Shown here in pieces: positions 22,601-33,040 of a stretch of DNA of 64,000 bases. The notes under the pieces were generated by a model. The model saw only the letters and a program-made list of their open reading frames with translations. It had not been told where the DNA came from and ran no database searches. The stretch is from positions 73,577,718-73,641,717 of the forward strand of contig OY740765.1 in assembly GCA_963513935.1 (NCBI GenBank), read 5' to 3'. Numbering within the stretch: the stretch's first letter is position 1; each line of letters opens with the position of its first letter. The translations under genes were made by a program, and so were the position numbers. The DNA is from Aphrophora alni. Its lineage: Eukaryota; Arthropoda; Insecta; Hemiptera; Aphrophoridae.

Positions 22601-23199
22601 ATGTGGAACAGGAAGAATTTATTGGAATCCATGACATGTATGAATACATAATAAAAAATGAATAATTGAAAAGTACTTTCCCAAATCTTGAAGTAGCTGT
22701 TAGAATTTTTCTGACTTTACCTGTCACTAACTGCTCTGCAGAGAGAGGATTTTCTGCTTTGAATCATCTGAAGAATGTTAAGAGATCTGGTCTTTCAGAC
22801 AGCAAGTTAAATTGTCTTATGTTACTGTGTTGTGAAAAAGACTTAACCCTTAGCACAGATTTTTCTGACATAATAAACAAGTTTGCCAAATTGAAAGCCA
22901 GAAAAAAATTTGTCATTTAAAATGCTGTGTACAAAATAGGATCTTTAAAAATATAACTTAAAGTTTTAATTTTTGTTGGAAGTGTGAATTATGTAGAAAT
23001 AAATGTCTACAGTTTAATGTATGAACGACGTGTTTTCTTGTTATAGTATTTCGTATTTCCTTTTATACAATATAAGTAACATAGATTGTTTGTTTTTAAA
23101 AAAGCTCCATTGTAGGTTTTTTTTACACTATAGTTATTACTAAAAGGGGCGCCAGTAGACCATTTGCCCAAGGCGCCTGTCATTTAAGCCCGGGGCCTG
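19613..23199 (+). mobile_element. hAT element with 8-bp target duplication
   Basis: Ends are well defined. The left tip CAAGCCCCGGGCT (19613-19625) and the right tip, in reverse complement CAGGCCCCGGGCT (23187-23199), differ by one base. They are flanked by TGCTCGAT (19605-19612) and TGCTCTAT (23200-23207), an 8-bp duplication with one later mutation. The subterminal regions share GGGC/GCCC and GGCGC words. The 3587-bp body carries a plus-strand transposase relic. A nested short repeat with TATATAAAAGAAGCTGTCCT lies near 19810. Confidence 0.88.
20414..22920 (+). pseudogene. hAT transposase (TTF zinc finger/DUF4371 type)
   Basis: The relic starts near 20414 with a basic head (RKRAAKKESEKQELLEKVPK), then an acidic linker. 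A TTF-type zinc-finger piece DWLIYSQSSGKVFCVPCCLF is readable at 20904-20963 in a different frame from the 20480-20911 segment. The transposase core follows (21018-21521, 21672-22133; SYDNAANMFG near 21655, AAHSLNLVGS near 21750). The carboxyl hAT dimerisation domain is at 22666-22920 (LPVTNCSAERGFSALNHLKN). Damage includes frameshifts near 20414, 20890 and 21000 and stops at 21519-21521, 21641-21643, 22131-22133 and 22663-22665, among others. Proteins of this type are often annotated in hosts as ZMYM1-like or P52rIPK-like, but this one has clear transposon ends. Confidence 0.88.
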
Positions 23200-23209
23200 T
23201 GCTCTATTG

Positions 23210-25090
23210 AAATGTTTCACTACACAGTTGTTCATAGTGTAAGTTGGAGCATGTGGACTACCATAAAAAAAGCATGTATGATTTCCTGAAGAGACTGGCT
23301 TTGGATAGAAGAAAAATAAAAGAATTTTTTAAGAAGCTTTATATGCATCATACCTCCTATAGGTTAGATGAAGAGACCAGTGGAATGTTGATGAGGGGTG
23401 TATTGTAGCCATATAAAGACGTCTTAACCATCCATGCCTGGTCGTCAGTCCAGGGCAAACATAATTCCTGACTATTCAAAGTTTTTTCCAATGTATACAG
23501 TGACGCTCTTGGAAATACAGTAAAGGCAAGGCAAATCTCAGGAAATGTTGATTATGTGTGAAACCATATTATATAGAGCAACTGACGAATTGAGTGGAGT
23601 TAATGCATGAGCATTGGTTCTAGTACACTCTTGATATAAAATGGAATATGGCATGATATTTGTTTAAAAATTTCAGAATCATCTATCATACCGTTCATAA
23701 TTCCTAGCAAAGAGTATAAACATAATAAATTATGTCTAACTGCTAATGAATGAATAAAAAAAACCTCAATAGTTCCCTATATATAATGACCCAAATTGGT
23801 ATTTAAAGCCATTAAAGCCAAATAAAAACACACAAGGAAAATCCTCTTGTATCTTTTCTATCAAATCAACATAGTACTGATGGAGACCAGACAACACTGG
23901 CGATTTCCAGAGATCTAACTAAACCATTAAATAAAATCTTCAGCAACTTCTGACAAAGAATATAAACTGATTGTTTGAATACAAGGTATATAGTTAAAGA
24001 TTTCATAATTTTTAATAACAAAATCCTATAATAACGTAAAATGAATATATAGCTAGGTAGTTTTGTAAGCCACAAAGAACATTAGTGACCTAGAATTGTC
24101 ATCAAGAGATTATATATATTTTTGTCAGCCAATGTCACAACTCACAACAATTATCTATGGTTAGTACTAGCACAAACAATAATTGTTTATTGACTTTATT
24201 GTCTGTGGTACTAGTAAAGGAAAGAATAGACGTAAAATAAAACATAGACTAATTACGAGTTAATCATAAGATCTAAGATCATTCAGCTAATATTAGGTAC
24301 ATTACCAAAATGAAAAAAAAAAAGAAAAAGAAGAAGAAAAATGTACGATCAGGAGATTGTTTATACAAAACAATTCTTATAAGACCAAACTGAAACTATT
24401 ATTATTATAGAATACACAGATTGAAAAATCACATGACATGATTGAAAAACAATGACGTCATAATATTACAAATATTTTCCCACAAAAGGGAAATTTCACA
24501 TCAAACCTACCAATGCCATACAATGTACGTATGTATGTAGCCTACAACAACTGTGAAGTGTGAATCATAGATAAATACAATATACAAAAAAAGTATTCCT
24601 ATAGACAATAAACAATACTGTTTTGGTGTTACTATTTTACTAACTATTCACGATATGTACCTAACGTGCTGCTTCAAACTCTTGTAGTGTACTAAGAAAG
24701 GACACTTGAAATTTGTATGTTTATGGTTTGGTTTTGGTATTTACTATTTACGTTTATAGCCTAGTAAAATATTGAATACAATGAAAAAAATATGACGATT
24801 TATTGAACATTAGGCCTATGTTTAATTGTATGAAAGCCATGATTATTAAAAATGATCTACAAAAGGTAATGTTATATATATATATAAATTTATAAAAAAG
24901 ATACAATAGGGCCTCAGCCTCCAAGTTAATAATAACAAAATATTAAGTTGCGTCTTATATTTATCAACCATTAGCTAGAACAATGATTTCAGCGTTGGTT
25001 ATAGGCCTAGTGTCAAGGTCTATCAAAAAATTTGTTTGAAAATTTGTTTATAATTTCAAATTGACTACTGAGTTCTAAATAAAAATATGA
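23210..25090. other. Non-coding, AT-rich
   Basis: No recognisable gene. Low-complexity purine tract at 24313-24340. The frame on the minus strand at 23866-24075 has no domain. Confidence 0.45.
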
Positions 25091-25094
25091 ATAT

Positions 25095-26720
25095 ATGAAA
25101 ATATTTGGAAAACTTGATTATAATTTCAAATTTACTATATTGAGATATAGCAGGGATGTTAGTAATTTTTGCTGTATGTAGAGTAGAAGATACTGTGAAG
25201 TCATTGATTTTAATAGTTTCTGGTTTCTCAATGTTGAGTTTATAGCCAGCTAAACAGATTGAGGCATTATATATTTATTCGTTAGTACTGTACAACCAAT
25301 TGGCATAAGGTTTTATTTCTTACAATAATTATAATGCTTAAAGGCTAGATCATTTTTGTAACCATTTTAAATATTTACCACATTAAAAAATTTATGATTT
25401 CTAATTTTAGTATAATTTGGTTGGTCATCATCTTATACCACAAAGTCATTGGTATACTATCACTTTATATAAACAATCTAAAAGTCTGGAACAAAGTGGC
25501 ATTGTGATGCTTTCCTTTTTTTGTATAATAAATGTACAGCTTGTAAACAAAGGTTTGTATATCCATATTTGAGGTATTCATACATTTTTAGAACATGTTA
25601 GGACAACTTAGCATGCATTTATTTATATATTGTAATAATTACTTATAAATGAAAAACTTTTAATAGGTACCTATAAATATAATTAATTTATGGGTAACTG
25701 TGTATTGAAGCTTGCCTTAAAATTTAATTAAGAACATACATAGTCGAAATAGGGGTACTTACGTATTAACGCCACTGCAGCAACTTTGCGCATATATATA
25801 CATATATATATGCACCAATATTTGCTTACTTTGTGATATAATTATATATCATGACAGGTTTGGCCAGGTAGCTATATATATATATATATATGCGCAAAGT
25901 TGCTGCGGTGGCGTTAATACGTAAGTACCGAAATAGGTTACCACCTAACTTATTTTGAATTACCTTATGGGTAATTGTGCATTGAAGCTTGCCTTAAAAT
26001 TTAATTAAGAAAATAGTTGAAATCGTCTACTACCTACCTTATTTAATAATTTGATATTTGGAAAATTTAGATTATAATTTCAAATTCCCAATATTGGAAT
26101 ATGGCAGGAATTTTAGTAATTTTTGGTGTATGTAGAGTTTAGAAGATATTGTGACTCATTGATTTTAATAATTTCTGCAATGTTGAGTTTATAGTCAGTT
26201 AAACATATCAAGGCTTTATTTATTCGTTTGTACTATTCAACCAATTGGCACAAGGTTTTATTTTTTACAATAATTATAATGCCTATAGGCTAGATCACTT
26301 TTGCAACAATTTTAAATATTTGACCACATTAAAATTTTTTTTCTGATTTAGTACAAATTAGGTTGGTCATCATCTTACATCACAAAGTCATTGGTATAGC
26401 CTACTATCACCTTACTGTTTATAAACAATCTAAAAATCTGGAACATAGGGGCATTGTGATACTTTCCTTATTTGTATAATAAATGTACTGTTTGTAAACA
26501 AAGGTTTATATTATTTTATATATCCATATTTGAGGTATTCATACATTTTTAGAAAATGTCGGGACAACTTAGTATGCATTTATTTATATATTTATTATAA
26601 TTATTTATAAATGAAAAAGTTTTATAACTATTAAAGTGAAGCTTGCCTTAAAATTTAATTGAGAAAATAGTTGAAATTGGGTACTTACGTATTAACGCCA
26701 CCGCAGCAGAAGTTGCGATA
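25095..26720 (+). repeat. Direct duplication, about 950-bp unit x 2
   Basis: Copy 1 (about 25095-25930) and copy 2 (about 26055-26810) share long blocks in order: GATTATAATTTCAAATT, TTGAGTTTATAG, CAACCAATTGGCA, GGCTAGATCA, CACAAAGTCATTGGTATA, TTTGAGGTATTCATACATTT and GAAGCTTGCCTTAAAATTTA. Both copies end with the MITE tip GGTACTTACGTATTAACGCC, so the MITE was probably present before the duplication. Confidence 0.8.
25754..25929. mobile_element. MITE with long TIRs and 8-bp duplication
   Basis: The 176-bp element has about 40-bp terminal inverted repeats beginning GGTACTTACGTATTAACGCC, with one mismatch in the continuation toward CAACTTTGCGCATATAT. It is flanked by GAAATAGG on both sides (25746-25753 and 25930-25937). 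The core holds (TA)n tracts and GGTTTGGCCAGGTAGC. The tip sequence and 8-bp duplication would suit a hAT- or Merlin-type MITE. No coding capacity. Confidence 0.75.
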
Positions 26721-26850
26721 TATATATGCGCCAATATTTGCTTACTTTATGATATAATTATATATCACGACAGGTTTGGCCAGGTAGCAATATATATATA
26801 TATATATATATATAAACACCTGGCCAAACCTTATATATATATATATATAG
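26689..26850. mobile_element. Second, rearranged copy of the MITE
   Basis: This copy starts with GGTACTTACGTATTAACGCC (preceded by G) near 26689 and keeps the core to GGTTTGGCCAGGTAGC at about 26770-26785. It then differs: after (TA)n the sequence turns back as ACCTGGCCAAACC (about 26818-26830), so the right tip is replaced by a local inverted arm. Confidence 0.55.
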
Positions 26851-27099
26851 CGCCTTTTGTTTACTTTTTAGCTTATTTTGAAAAAATGAGATCATATTAG
26901 GTGTTGTCAGAGACTTTTGAAGTAGCTACATAAATTATTTTACTAGAAAATATAAATAAAAAAGTAGGAAATCCAAGTTCGGTTAGTTTATTATGAATGG
27001 AAATCCAGCTCTGGTTATGACTACGTTATTGAAGTTAGTAGTATTAAAACATATTGTTTTATTAGGTCTGGCTAGGTGACTATAATTATATATATGTGG

Positions 27100-27331
27100 T
27101 AATTCTGCATTGAAGTTCACCCTATTTTTTAGTTTCTAAAAATCAAACAAACAAATAATTTACCTTGTTTGTCATTAATCAGATATTTTTTAAAACGTGA
27201 AACAATTTTCAAGTTTCTACATCCATTAATATTGAAGTAGCCTATTTGAAATAAAATAAAGATTATATTACTAGGAATAGATGTATGAACTAAAAAACCT
27301 ACAATAGCGTCATGATGGTTAGGGTTGGTTT

Positions 27332-27381
<50 letters not shown>

Positions 27382-28640
27382 GACATTCTTAGTCTTAATA
27401 GAAATATTAATATTTAACATGTTATAAATATTAATATATATAGTTACGTAGCCAAACCTAATGAGTTACCTTCCCAGACCTTTGTCCTTCATTGGGTCTG
27501 GGAAGTTAAGTATATATATATACCAATGAATATATATGTATATATAGTTATCTAATGAAGGACTATACCTTCACAGACCTAATAAAAATATTAATAGTAA
27601 AGATCTTATTTTGTTTTACAGTAATATTTAGGTGGACATTATTTCGCAGCCATGAGTAAAAGATGGTGGATACATAAAAATAAACGTACACTGTTTAAAA
27701 GAAACATAGACTGGTAATGCAGTCATAAACTTGACTAATGTTGTCATTATATGGATATTATATTACATGTGTACTGAAATCTTCTCTAACCTGTTTATAG
27801 AGACTAACATTCATCCTAACCCAAATTAGCTTTCATTCCTTTTATCTAAAAGTGTCAATTTTCAAAAATGTCCGGCGACAACTAATATGATCTCATTTGT
27901 TCAAAATAAGGTAGGTAGTAAACTAAAGTTTCTAGTGATTGTGGTTAGGGGCAAATTCGAATCAATATAGTAAACTATTTCAACAATTTTTTAATTAAAT
28001 TTTAAGGCAAGCTTCAATCCACAATTACTAATTTATGTATATAAAACTGAGCTAACGTAATTTAACTTCTATGTACGAAATATTTGTTGTGTAGGGTATA
28101 AACCTCATATTGACATATTCCAAATATATGCAGATATCTAAACTGTAAAGTGTGAGTAGGTAAAACTTTATGCATGCCTCATTTGATTGTTATATCAATA
28201 AAGGGGGAAAAAAAACAAGTCACAGATTATGTAAATACCACACTTCTAGGTATCTAGTTTTGGTAATTATGTATTGTATCTTGCCCCACAATTTCGTGGC
28301 TAGAAATGATGCAAACTTAGACTATTTACCTTTTATCTTTAATCAGATATTTTTTGACAACGCTACACAATTTTCAAGTCTCATAATCAATTAATATTGA
28401 TGAAACTGACACTTTTAGACACAAGGAATCAAGGCTTATTTGGGTTATTACGAATGTGTATGATAATCAGGTTAGAGAAGGTTTCAATGCTCATGTAATG
28501 ACTACATGAGTCAAATTAGTGACTGGATTATCAGTCTGTTTCTTTCAATATTACAAAATATATTTATTTAACATTTTAACAATTAATGTTTTTATAGATC
28601 TCTGGGAAGGTAACTCATTATTTCTGGCTAGGTAACTATA
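27100..28640. repeat. Interleaved direct and inverted repeats
   Basis: About 27440-28040 is partly repeated in reverse orientation at about 28255-28640. For example GGGAAGGTAACTCATTA (28604-28620) pairs with TAATGAGTTACCTTCCC (27458-27474), and GACTGG...ACCAGTC-like blocks at 27700-27870 pair with 28400-28545. In addition 27100-27245 recurs directly at 28255-28400 (shared ATTAATCAGATATTTTTT, CAATTTTCAAGT, ATTAATATTGA). The block GAAGCTTGCCTTAAAATTTA of 25700 and 25985 appears inverted at about 27995-28015. No coding capacity; 27341-27378 is a (TA)n tract. Confidence 0.65.
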
Positions 28641-28797
28641 TATATATATATATTTTTTTTTTTGTTACCTGGCCAAAATGTGAAATCTAACAATTATCTA
28701 ATATTTTGGTGGCAGTCGCGATATACTTCTCATCGCATAAACCATACTCAATTGTAGGCTTGTTACTTCATACATCTGTTCCTTGTAGCTAAAAAAG

Positions 28798-28997
28798 NNN
28801 NNNNNNNNNNNNNNNNNNNNNNNNNNNNNNNNNNNNNNNNNNNNNNNNNNNNNNNNNNNNNNNNNNNNNNNNNNNNNNNNNNNNNNNNNNNNNNNNNNNN
28901 NNNNNNNNNNNNNNNNNNNNNNNNNNNNNNNNNNNNNNNNNNNNNNNNNNNNNNNNNNNNNNNNNNNNNNNNNNNNNNNNNNNNNNNNNNNNNNNNN
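28798..28997. other. Assembly gap (200 N)
   Basis: Two hundred unknown bases. The round length suggests a placeholder. The right side begins inside a tandem repeat unit, which may explain the failure to assemble. Confidence 0.98.
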
Positions 28998-29161
28998 AAT
29001 AAAAGTAAGTACAAGGAAACCATGGGAATAGTATCTTTAGTAGTTAACAAAATAAAAACAAACCAAAACTATTAACAGATAATTTCAAAGTGAATAGGTT
29101 TTTGAAATATATAGTATACCTCACCTAATTATTTTCAAATAAAATAAAAGAAAGTACTAGG
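28998..29161 (+). repeat. Tandem repeat unit left of Gypsy element
   Basis: A unit of about 150 bp starting ACAAGGAAACCATGGGAATA (29011-29030) and ending AAATAAAATAAAAGAAAGTAC. The bases just before it (28998-29010) already look like the end of an earlier unit, so the array continues into the N gap. The following units are on the far side of the Gypsy insertion (32833 onward). Confidence 0.7.
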
Positions 29162-30312
29162 TGTAAGGGTTTCTCATTTAACCATGAAAAGAGTTTCTAT
29201 TAAGTCGAGTCTTTGCTCAGTCTAGTTCAATCATAAGAACTCCTTAGATCATTTTTTTATTTTACTGAATTTAATACCCTTGAAATGAATTTACTGCTCT
29301 TAATTTGGGGGCTCCACCAGACCCTTTAGGGTCAATCTTTGCTTGGCATGAGGGATGACTCCAAAAGAGACTAGGTTAGAAATAATACACCAGGTTAGTA
29401 GAACAATCTACTAATCATATAATTAAGAATTTAAGAGAAATTATCTCACTTACAACTTCTCCATAAACTATTCCATGTTTTCATGCTATTCCATGTTACA
29501 ATATAATAAAGTAAAATCATTCATTCATAATACCTTCTACTTAACTTAAACAAAATCACTTATGCTAACATTCTATTTTAGTTCAATTTAAAAAATAATG
29601 AAATTGAATCTATATAGTATATCTGCTATATGATATGTTTTGTAACCCTCGAGATCTGTCTTACAAGTGTTTACATTAGAAACTACTTACATTTTCTGAC
29701 AATCCTTAGATACTTAGATTTTCTTTATTTAACAAATCACACTAAACACTTCACTTATTTAGATTGCTCACTAGTTCACATTTGATAGAACTCCTATTTA
29801 TCGCACCACCATAGAATTTTTAATTAGATTTATTTATTTATTTGACATCAATTTGCAAGCACATATTACAAGTTGAACTTCCTTTTAACGTGTTCCTTCC
29901 AAGACTGACTTCTAATTTTTCCGGGCTTGTTCCCCTCTCCTTTTTCCATGTGTTTTAAATAGTTATTTTTGATTGGACATTATTTGGCTTGATTTGTTTT
30001 GATTGGCTCGTGTCTTATTCAAATTTCTCTTTTTATGTATTAATTTTGTATGAATATGCGTATTTTTCATTCTCACGGCGAAATATTCTGGCAGTGCAAA
30101 ATCATGCTTTGATGAAACTCAATATCGCTGGGCTTTTAGTTTTACATCCGCTCCGAACATCCTGTTGAAATATTATCTGCCTCTGATTTCTAAGTTAATC
30201 GTAGCTGAAATTTATTAATTTATTTAGTTTTGTTTAATTTTGAGAGTATTATTTATTTTATGGATTTTATAAGTTAATTTAAGTTAATTTGATATTTGGA
30301 GTGTAGTAAACA
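29162..30312 (-). repeat. Gypsy-1 LTR (3' LTR, left side)
   Basis: The LTR starts with TGTAAGGG at 29162. Its last 193 bases (30112-30304) match 32632-32824 with four differences, about 2%. The exact right border is 30304 to 30312 (a TAAACA end would give the usual TG...CA form). It includes a GC-richer block with CCACCAGACCCTTTAGGGTC near 29312-29331. It belongs to the minus-strand element whose pol lies to the right. Confidence 0.65.
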
Positions 30313-31070
30313 ACTAAACAACCAATTTTGTTGTTTAGTTATTTATTTACATTTTGAGAATCCTTTTGAAGTTAATTGTGACGATGTTTATTTTACATCG
30401 TGTGGTTGGTCTGTTGTTGTAAGATTGTAGCTTGTCAATAGTAACTCATAATTTTCTTTTTACATTCGAAAATTGAAATTTTAGCTTGATCAGGGCTTCC
30501 GTTTCAAGTTACGAAGTTGTTTTAAACACTGTTGTTCTCAGATTGAATGGGTTAAGAAGGACGTCTCCTGCTATGCCATATCTCCCTGGGAATGTTTGTT
30601 CTGCAGTTTCTGTTGTTTACTGTCGTATTTTTCAAACGCATGACTGGACTATTTAGATGTTTATAATGGTTTTTATAGATCAGATCTCGAGTTATTATTT
30701 ATTTTATTTATTTATTATTTTTAAATGCTACTTATACAATGTTTAATAGTTGATTGGTTTTACTTATTTTACATGGTTATTTTTTTTGTTACTGATTCTA
30801 TAGTTTTGTATACAAATTAAATTTTGAGATACAATTGCTATTTATTAATAATAGTGCTGTTAGATTCATAATTAATGCTTAAATCTAGTACATGTTACTT
30901 ATTTCTAATATCAACATTATTAAATATTGACAGATCTCGAGTTATTGTTTACTTTTAGCCCTAATATTTACACTTGACATATTTAAAAAATTTTTTTATT
31001 TATTTTTTAAAATTATTATGACCTTCTGTGATACATTTTAATTCTGGAAATGTGTATGGGTTCATTTTGT
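30313..31070. other. Gypsy-1 3' non-coding region
   Basis: This lies between integrase and the 3' LTR. No frame is recognisable. The word CAGATCTCGAGTTATT occurs twice (near 30680 and 30931). Confidence 0.5.
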
Positions 31071-31073
31071 AGT

Positions 31074-32620
31074 TTACCATATTTTAATATTTCTACTAGG
31101 TAAAAAGGTCTTGTTTACCTTTTTTATAATAGAGTATGGTCCAGTATACTGCATATCAAATTTCGTGGGTGTTTTCCCATGGAATTCTCGCTTTATTAAG
31201 ACTTCGTCTCCTTCTTGAAATTCAAAATCTGTTCTCTTCTTATCATAATGTAATTTTTGAGCTCTTCTTAATATGTCTGGTACTGTTTTTCTAATCTCTT
31301 GGATCTGTTTTATGTGTTGTTTTATATCACAATTTTGGTTTTCTTGTATTTGAATTATTTCCATTGGATTATTTGGTTCAAAAGCGAACAATGATGTATT
31401 GGGTGTAAAACCTGTGCTCATTTGTTTTGTTGTGTTGTAACAATATTCAACTTTATCTAGGTATTTCGACCATGCATTTGGCTTTTCGTGTACGTAGTGT
31501 GAAAGCATGTTTGCAAGTGTGTCGTTAAATTTTTCTGTTAACCCCTGTGTTTGAGGTGAATAAGCACTGCTTAGGATCTGATTAATTCCTAGTGTTGATG
31601 TCAAGTTCTTTATGATTTCATTATTGAAATGTGTACCTCTGTCAGATTGTAATATTCTCATTTTACCATGTTTTAATATAATTTTCATTAAATTGTCAGC
31701 TTTTAAATGCCCATGCGTATTTTGTAGATGCATCTGTGCATGTTAGTATATATTTCTATCCATATGAAGAAGTGATTGGGCCTATAAAATCTGTTATTAT
31801 CCTATCCATAGATCTGTGGGTTGCTAGTATTGGTTTTAGAAGCCCATATGGCTTTCTGGTTGGTATTTTTTCGTTTTTGGCAAGTGTCACAAGATTTTGT
31901 GTGTTCTTGTAAATCTTTATGTAAGGTTGGCCAATGGTATCTGTCTTTAATTTTTGATATTGTTTTGAAGTATGAGTAGTGTCCCCCCATTAATGGGCTG
32001 TCATGTGCTTGTTTTAAGATTTCTTGTTTTAATTCATTTGGTATAGCCAGAAGTTTCGTTGTGTCTTCGCCATTGAATTGCTTATAGTAGCCTATATAAT
32101 TTTGTCTTCTATAATATAATGTCTAGATGCTCTGTCAATTTGTTTGTTACTTTTGTCAATATTTAAAAGTGCGAGTCTTATTTGTTTTAAATATGGATCT
32201 TTTGATTGTAGTAGTTCTAGGTTTTGTGTGTCAGCATTTATTAAAAATACATCTTCAAAGTTTTGGGGAATCTCTTCTCTTCCTTCTTGTCTTGATAAGA
32301 AATCTGGGAGGCCCTTGATGTTTCCTTTTTTGTATTTTATGTTTAGGTTGTAATCTACTAATTTTGTAGCGAGGCGGCCTAATCTATTTGATGGGTTTTT
32401 AAATGTTTGGAAGTATTGTAAAGCCGAATTATCAGTGAAACAGGTAATTTTCCTCCCTAATAAATATTCTCTCCAATATTCTATTGCATAAACTAAAGCT
32501 AACATTTCTTTTTCAACAGTGGAATATCTTTTTTCATGCGATTTTAATTTTCTTGACAAATATGCTATAGGAAATTCTTGATTATTATTTGGGTCCATTT
32601 GTGTTAATACAGCTCCTCAA
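31074..32620 (-). pseudogene. Gypsy-1 pol relic: RNase H and integrase
   Basis: RNase H is readable at 32092-32598 (IAYLSRKLKSHEKRYSTVEK, then TDNSALQYF and LPDFLSRQ), but its first catalytic strand is missing. The integrase zinc-binding domain is at 31802-31990 (HWPTLHKDLQEH, then CDTCQKR). The integrase core and carboxyl end are at 31074-31733 (LQSDRGTHFNNEI with a catalytic Asp; SPQTQGLTEKFN with the catalytic Glu; a GPYSII motif near the end). The three pieces are in different frames, with a damaged stretch at 31734-31801 where the first catalytic Asp should be. It is not functional. Confidence 0.88.
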
Positions 32621-32631
32621 TATTTGTGTTA

Positions 32632-32832
32632 ATGAAACTCAATTTCGCTGGGCTTTTAGTTTTACATGCGCTCCGAACATCCTGTTGAAATATTATATGC
32701 CTCTGATTTCTAAGTTAATCGTAGCTGAAATTTATTAATTTATTTTGTTTTGTTTAATTTTGAGAGTATTATTTATTTTATGGATTTTATAAGTTAATTT
32801 AAGTTAATTTGATATTTGGAGTGTCCCTGATA
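32632..32832 (-). repeat. Gypsy-1 truncated 5' LTR
   Basis: The fragment 32632-32824 matches 30112-30304 of the left LTR at 189 of 193 positions. The rest of this LTR is deleted, and it joins directly to the RNase H frame. Confidence 0.85.
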
Positions 32833-33040
32833 TAGAAAACCATGGAAATAGCATTCTTTGGTAGTTAACAAAATAAAAACAAACCAAAACTATTAACAGA
32901 TAATTTCAAAGTGAATGGGTTCTTGACATAATAGTATACTTCACCGAATTATTTCCAAATAAAATAAAAGAAAATACAAGGAAATCATGGGAGTAGCATT
33001 CTTTGGAAAATAAAAACAAACCAAAACTATTAAATAAAGA
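32833..33040 (+). repeat. Tandem repeat units right of Gypsy-1
   Basis: One unit (about 32833-32977) and part of another (32978 to about 33032, with an internal deletion) match the unit at 29011-29157: CCATGG, TAGTTAACAAAATAAAAACA and CAGATAATTTCAAAGTGAAT. Confidence 0.75.

Larger units (their letters stand above)
29162..32832 (-). mobile_element. Gypsy-1, internally deleted LTR retrotransposon
   Basis: The order on the plus strand is a long LTR, then 3' untranslated DNA, integrase, RNase H, and a 193-bp LTR fragment. Gag, protease and most of reverse transcriptase are missing: the RNase H frame begins within 40 bases of the LTR fragment. Flanking TAGG (29158-29161) and TAGA (32833-32836) may be the 4-bp target duplication with one mutation. 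LTR divergence near 2% indicates a fairly recent insertion. Confidence 0.75.

Noticed and set aside
28763..29050. Open frame on the minus strand across the gap
   Set aside because: It is mostly made of unknown bases (28798-28997); the few real codons show no family.
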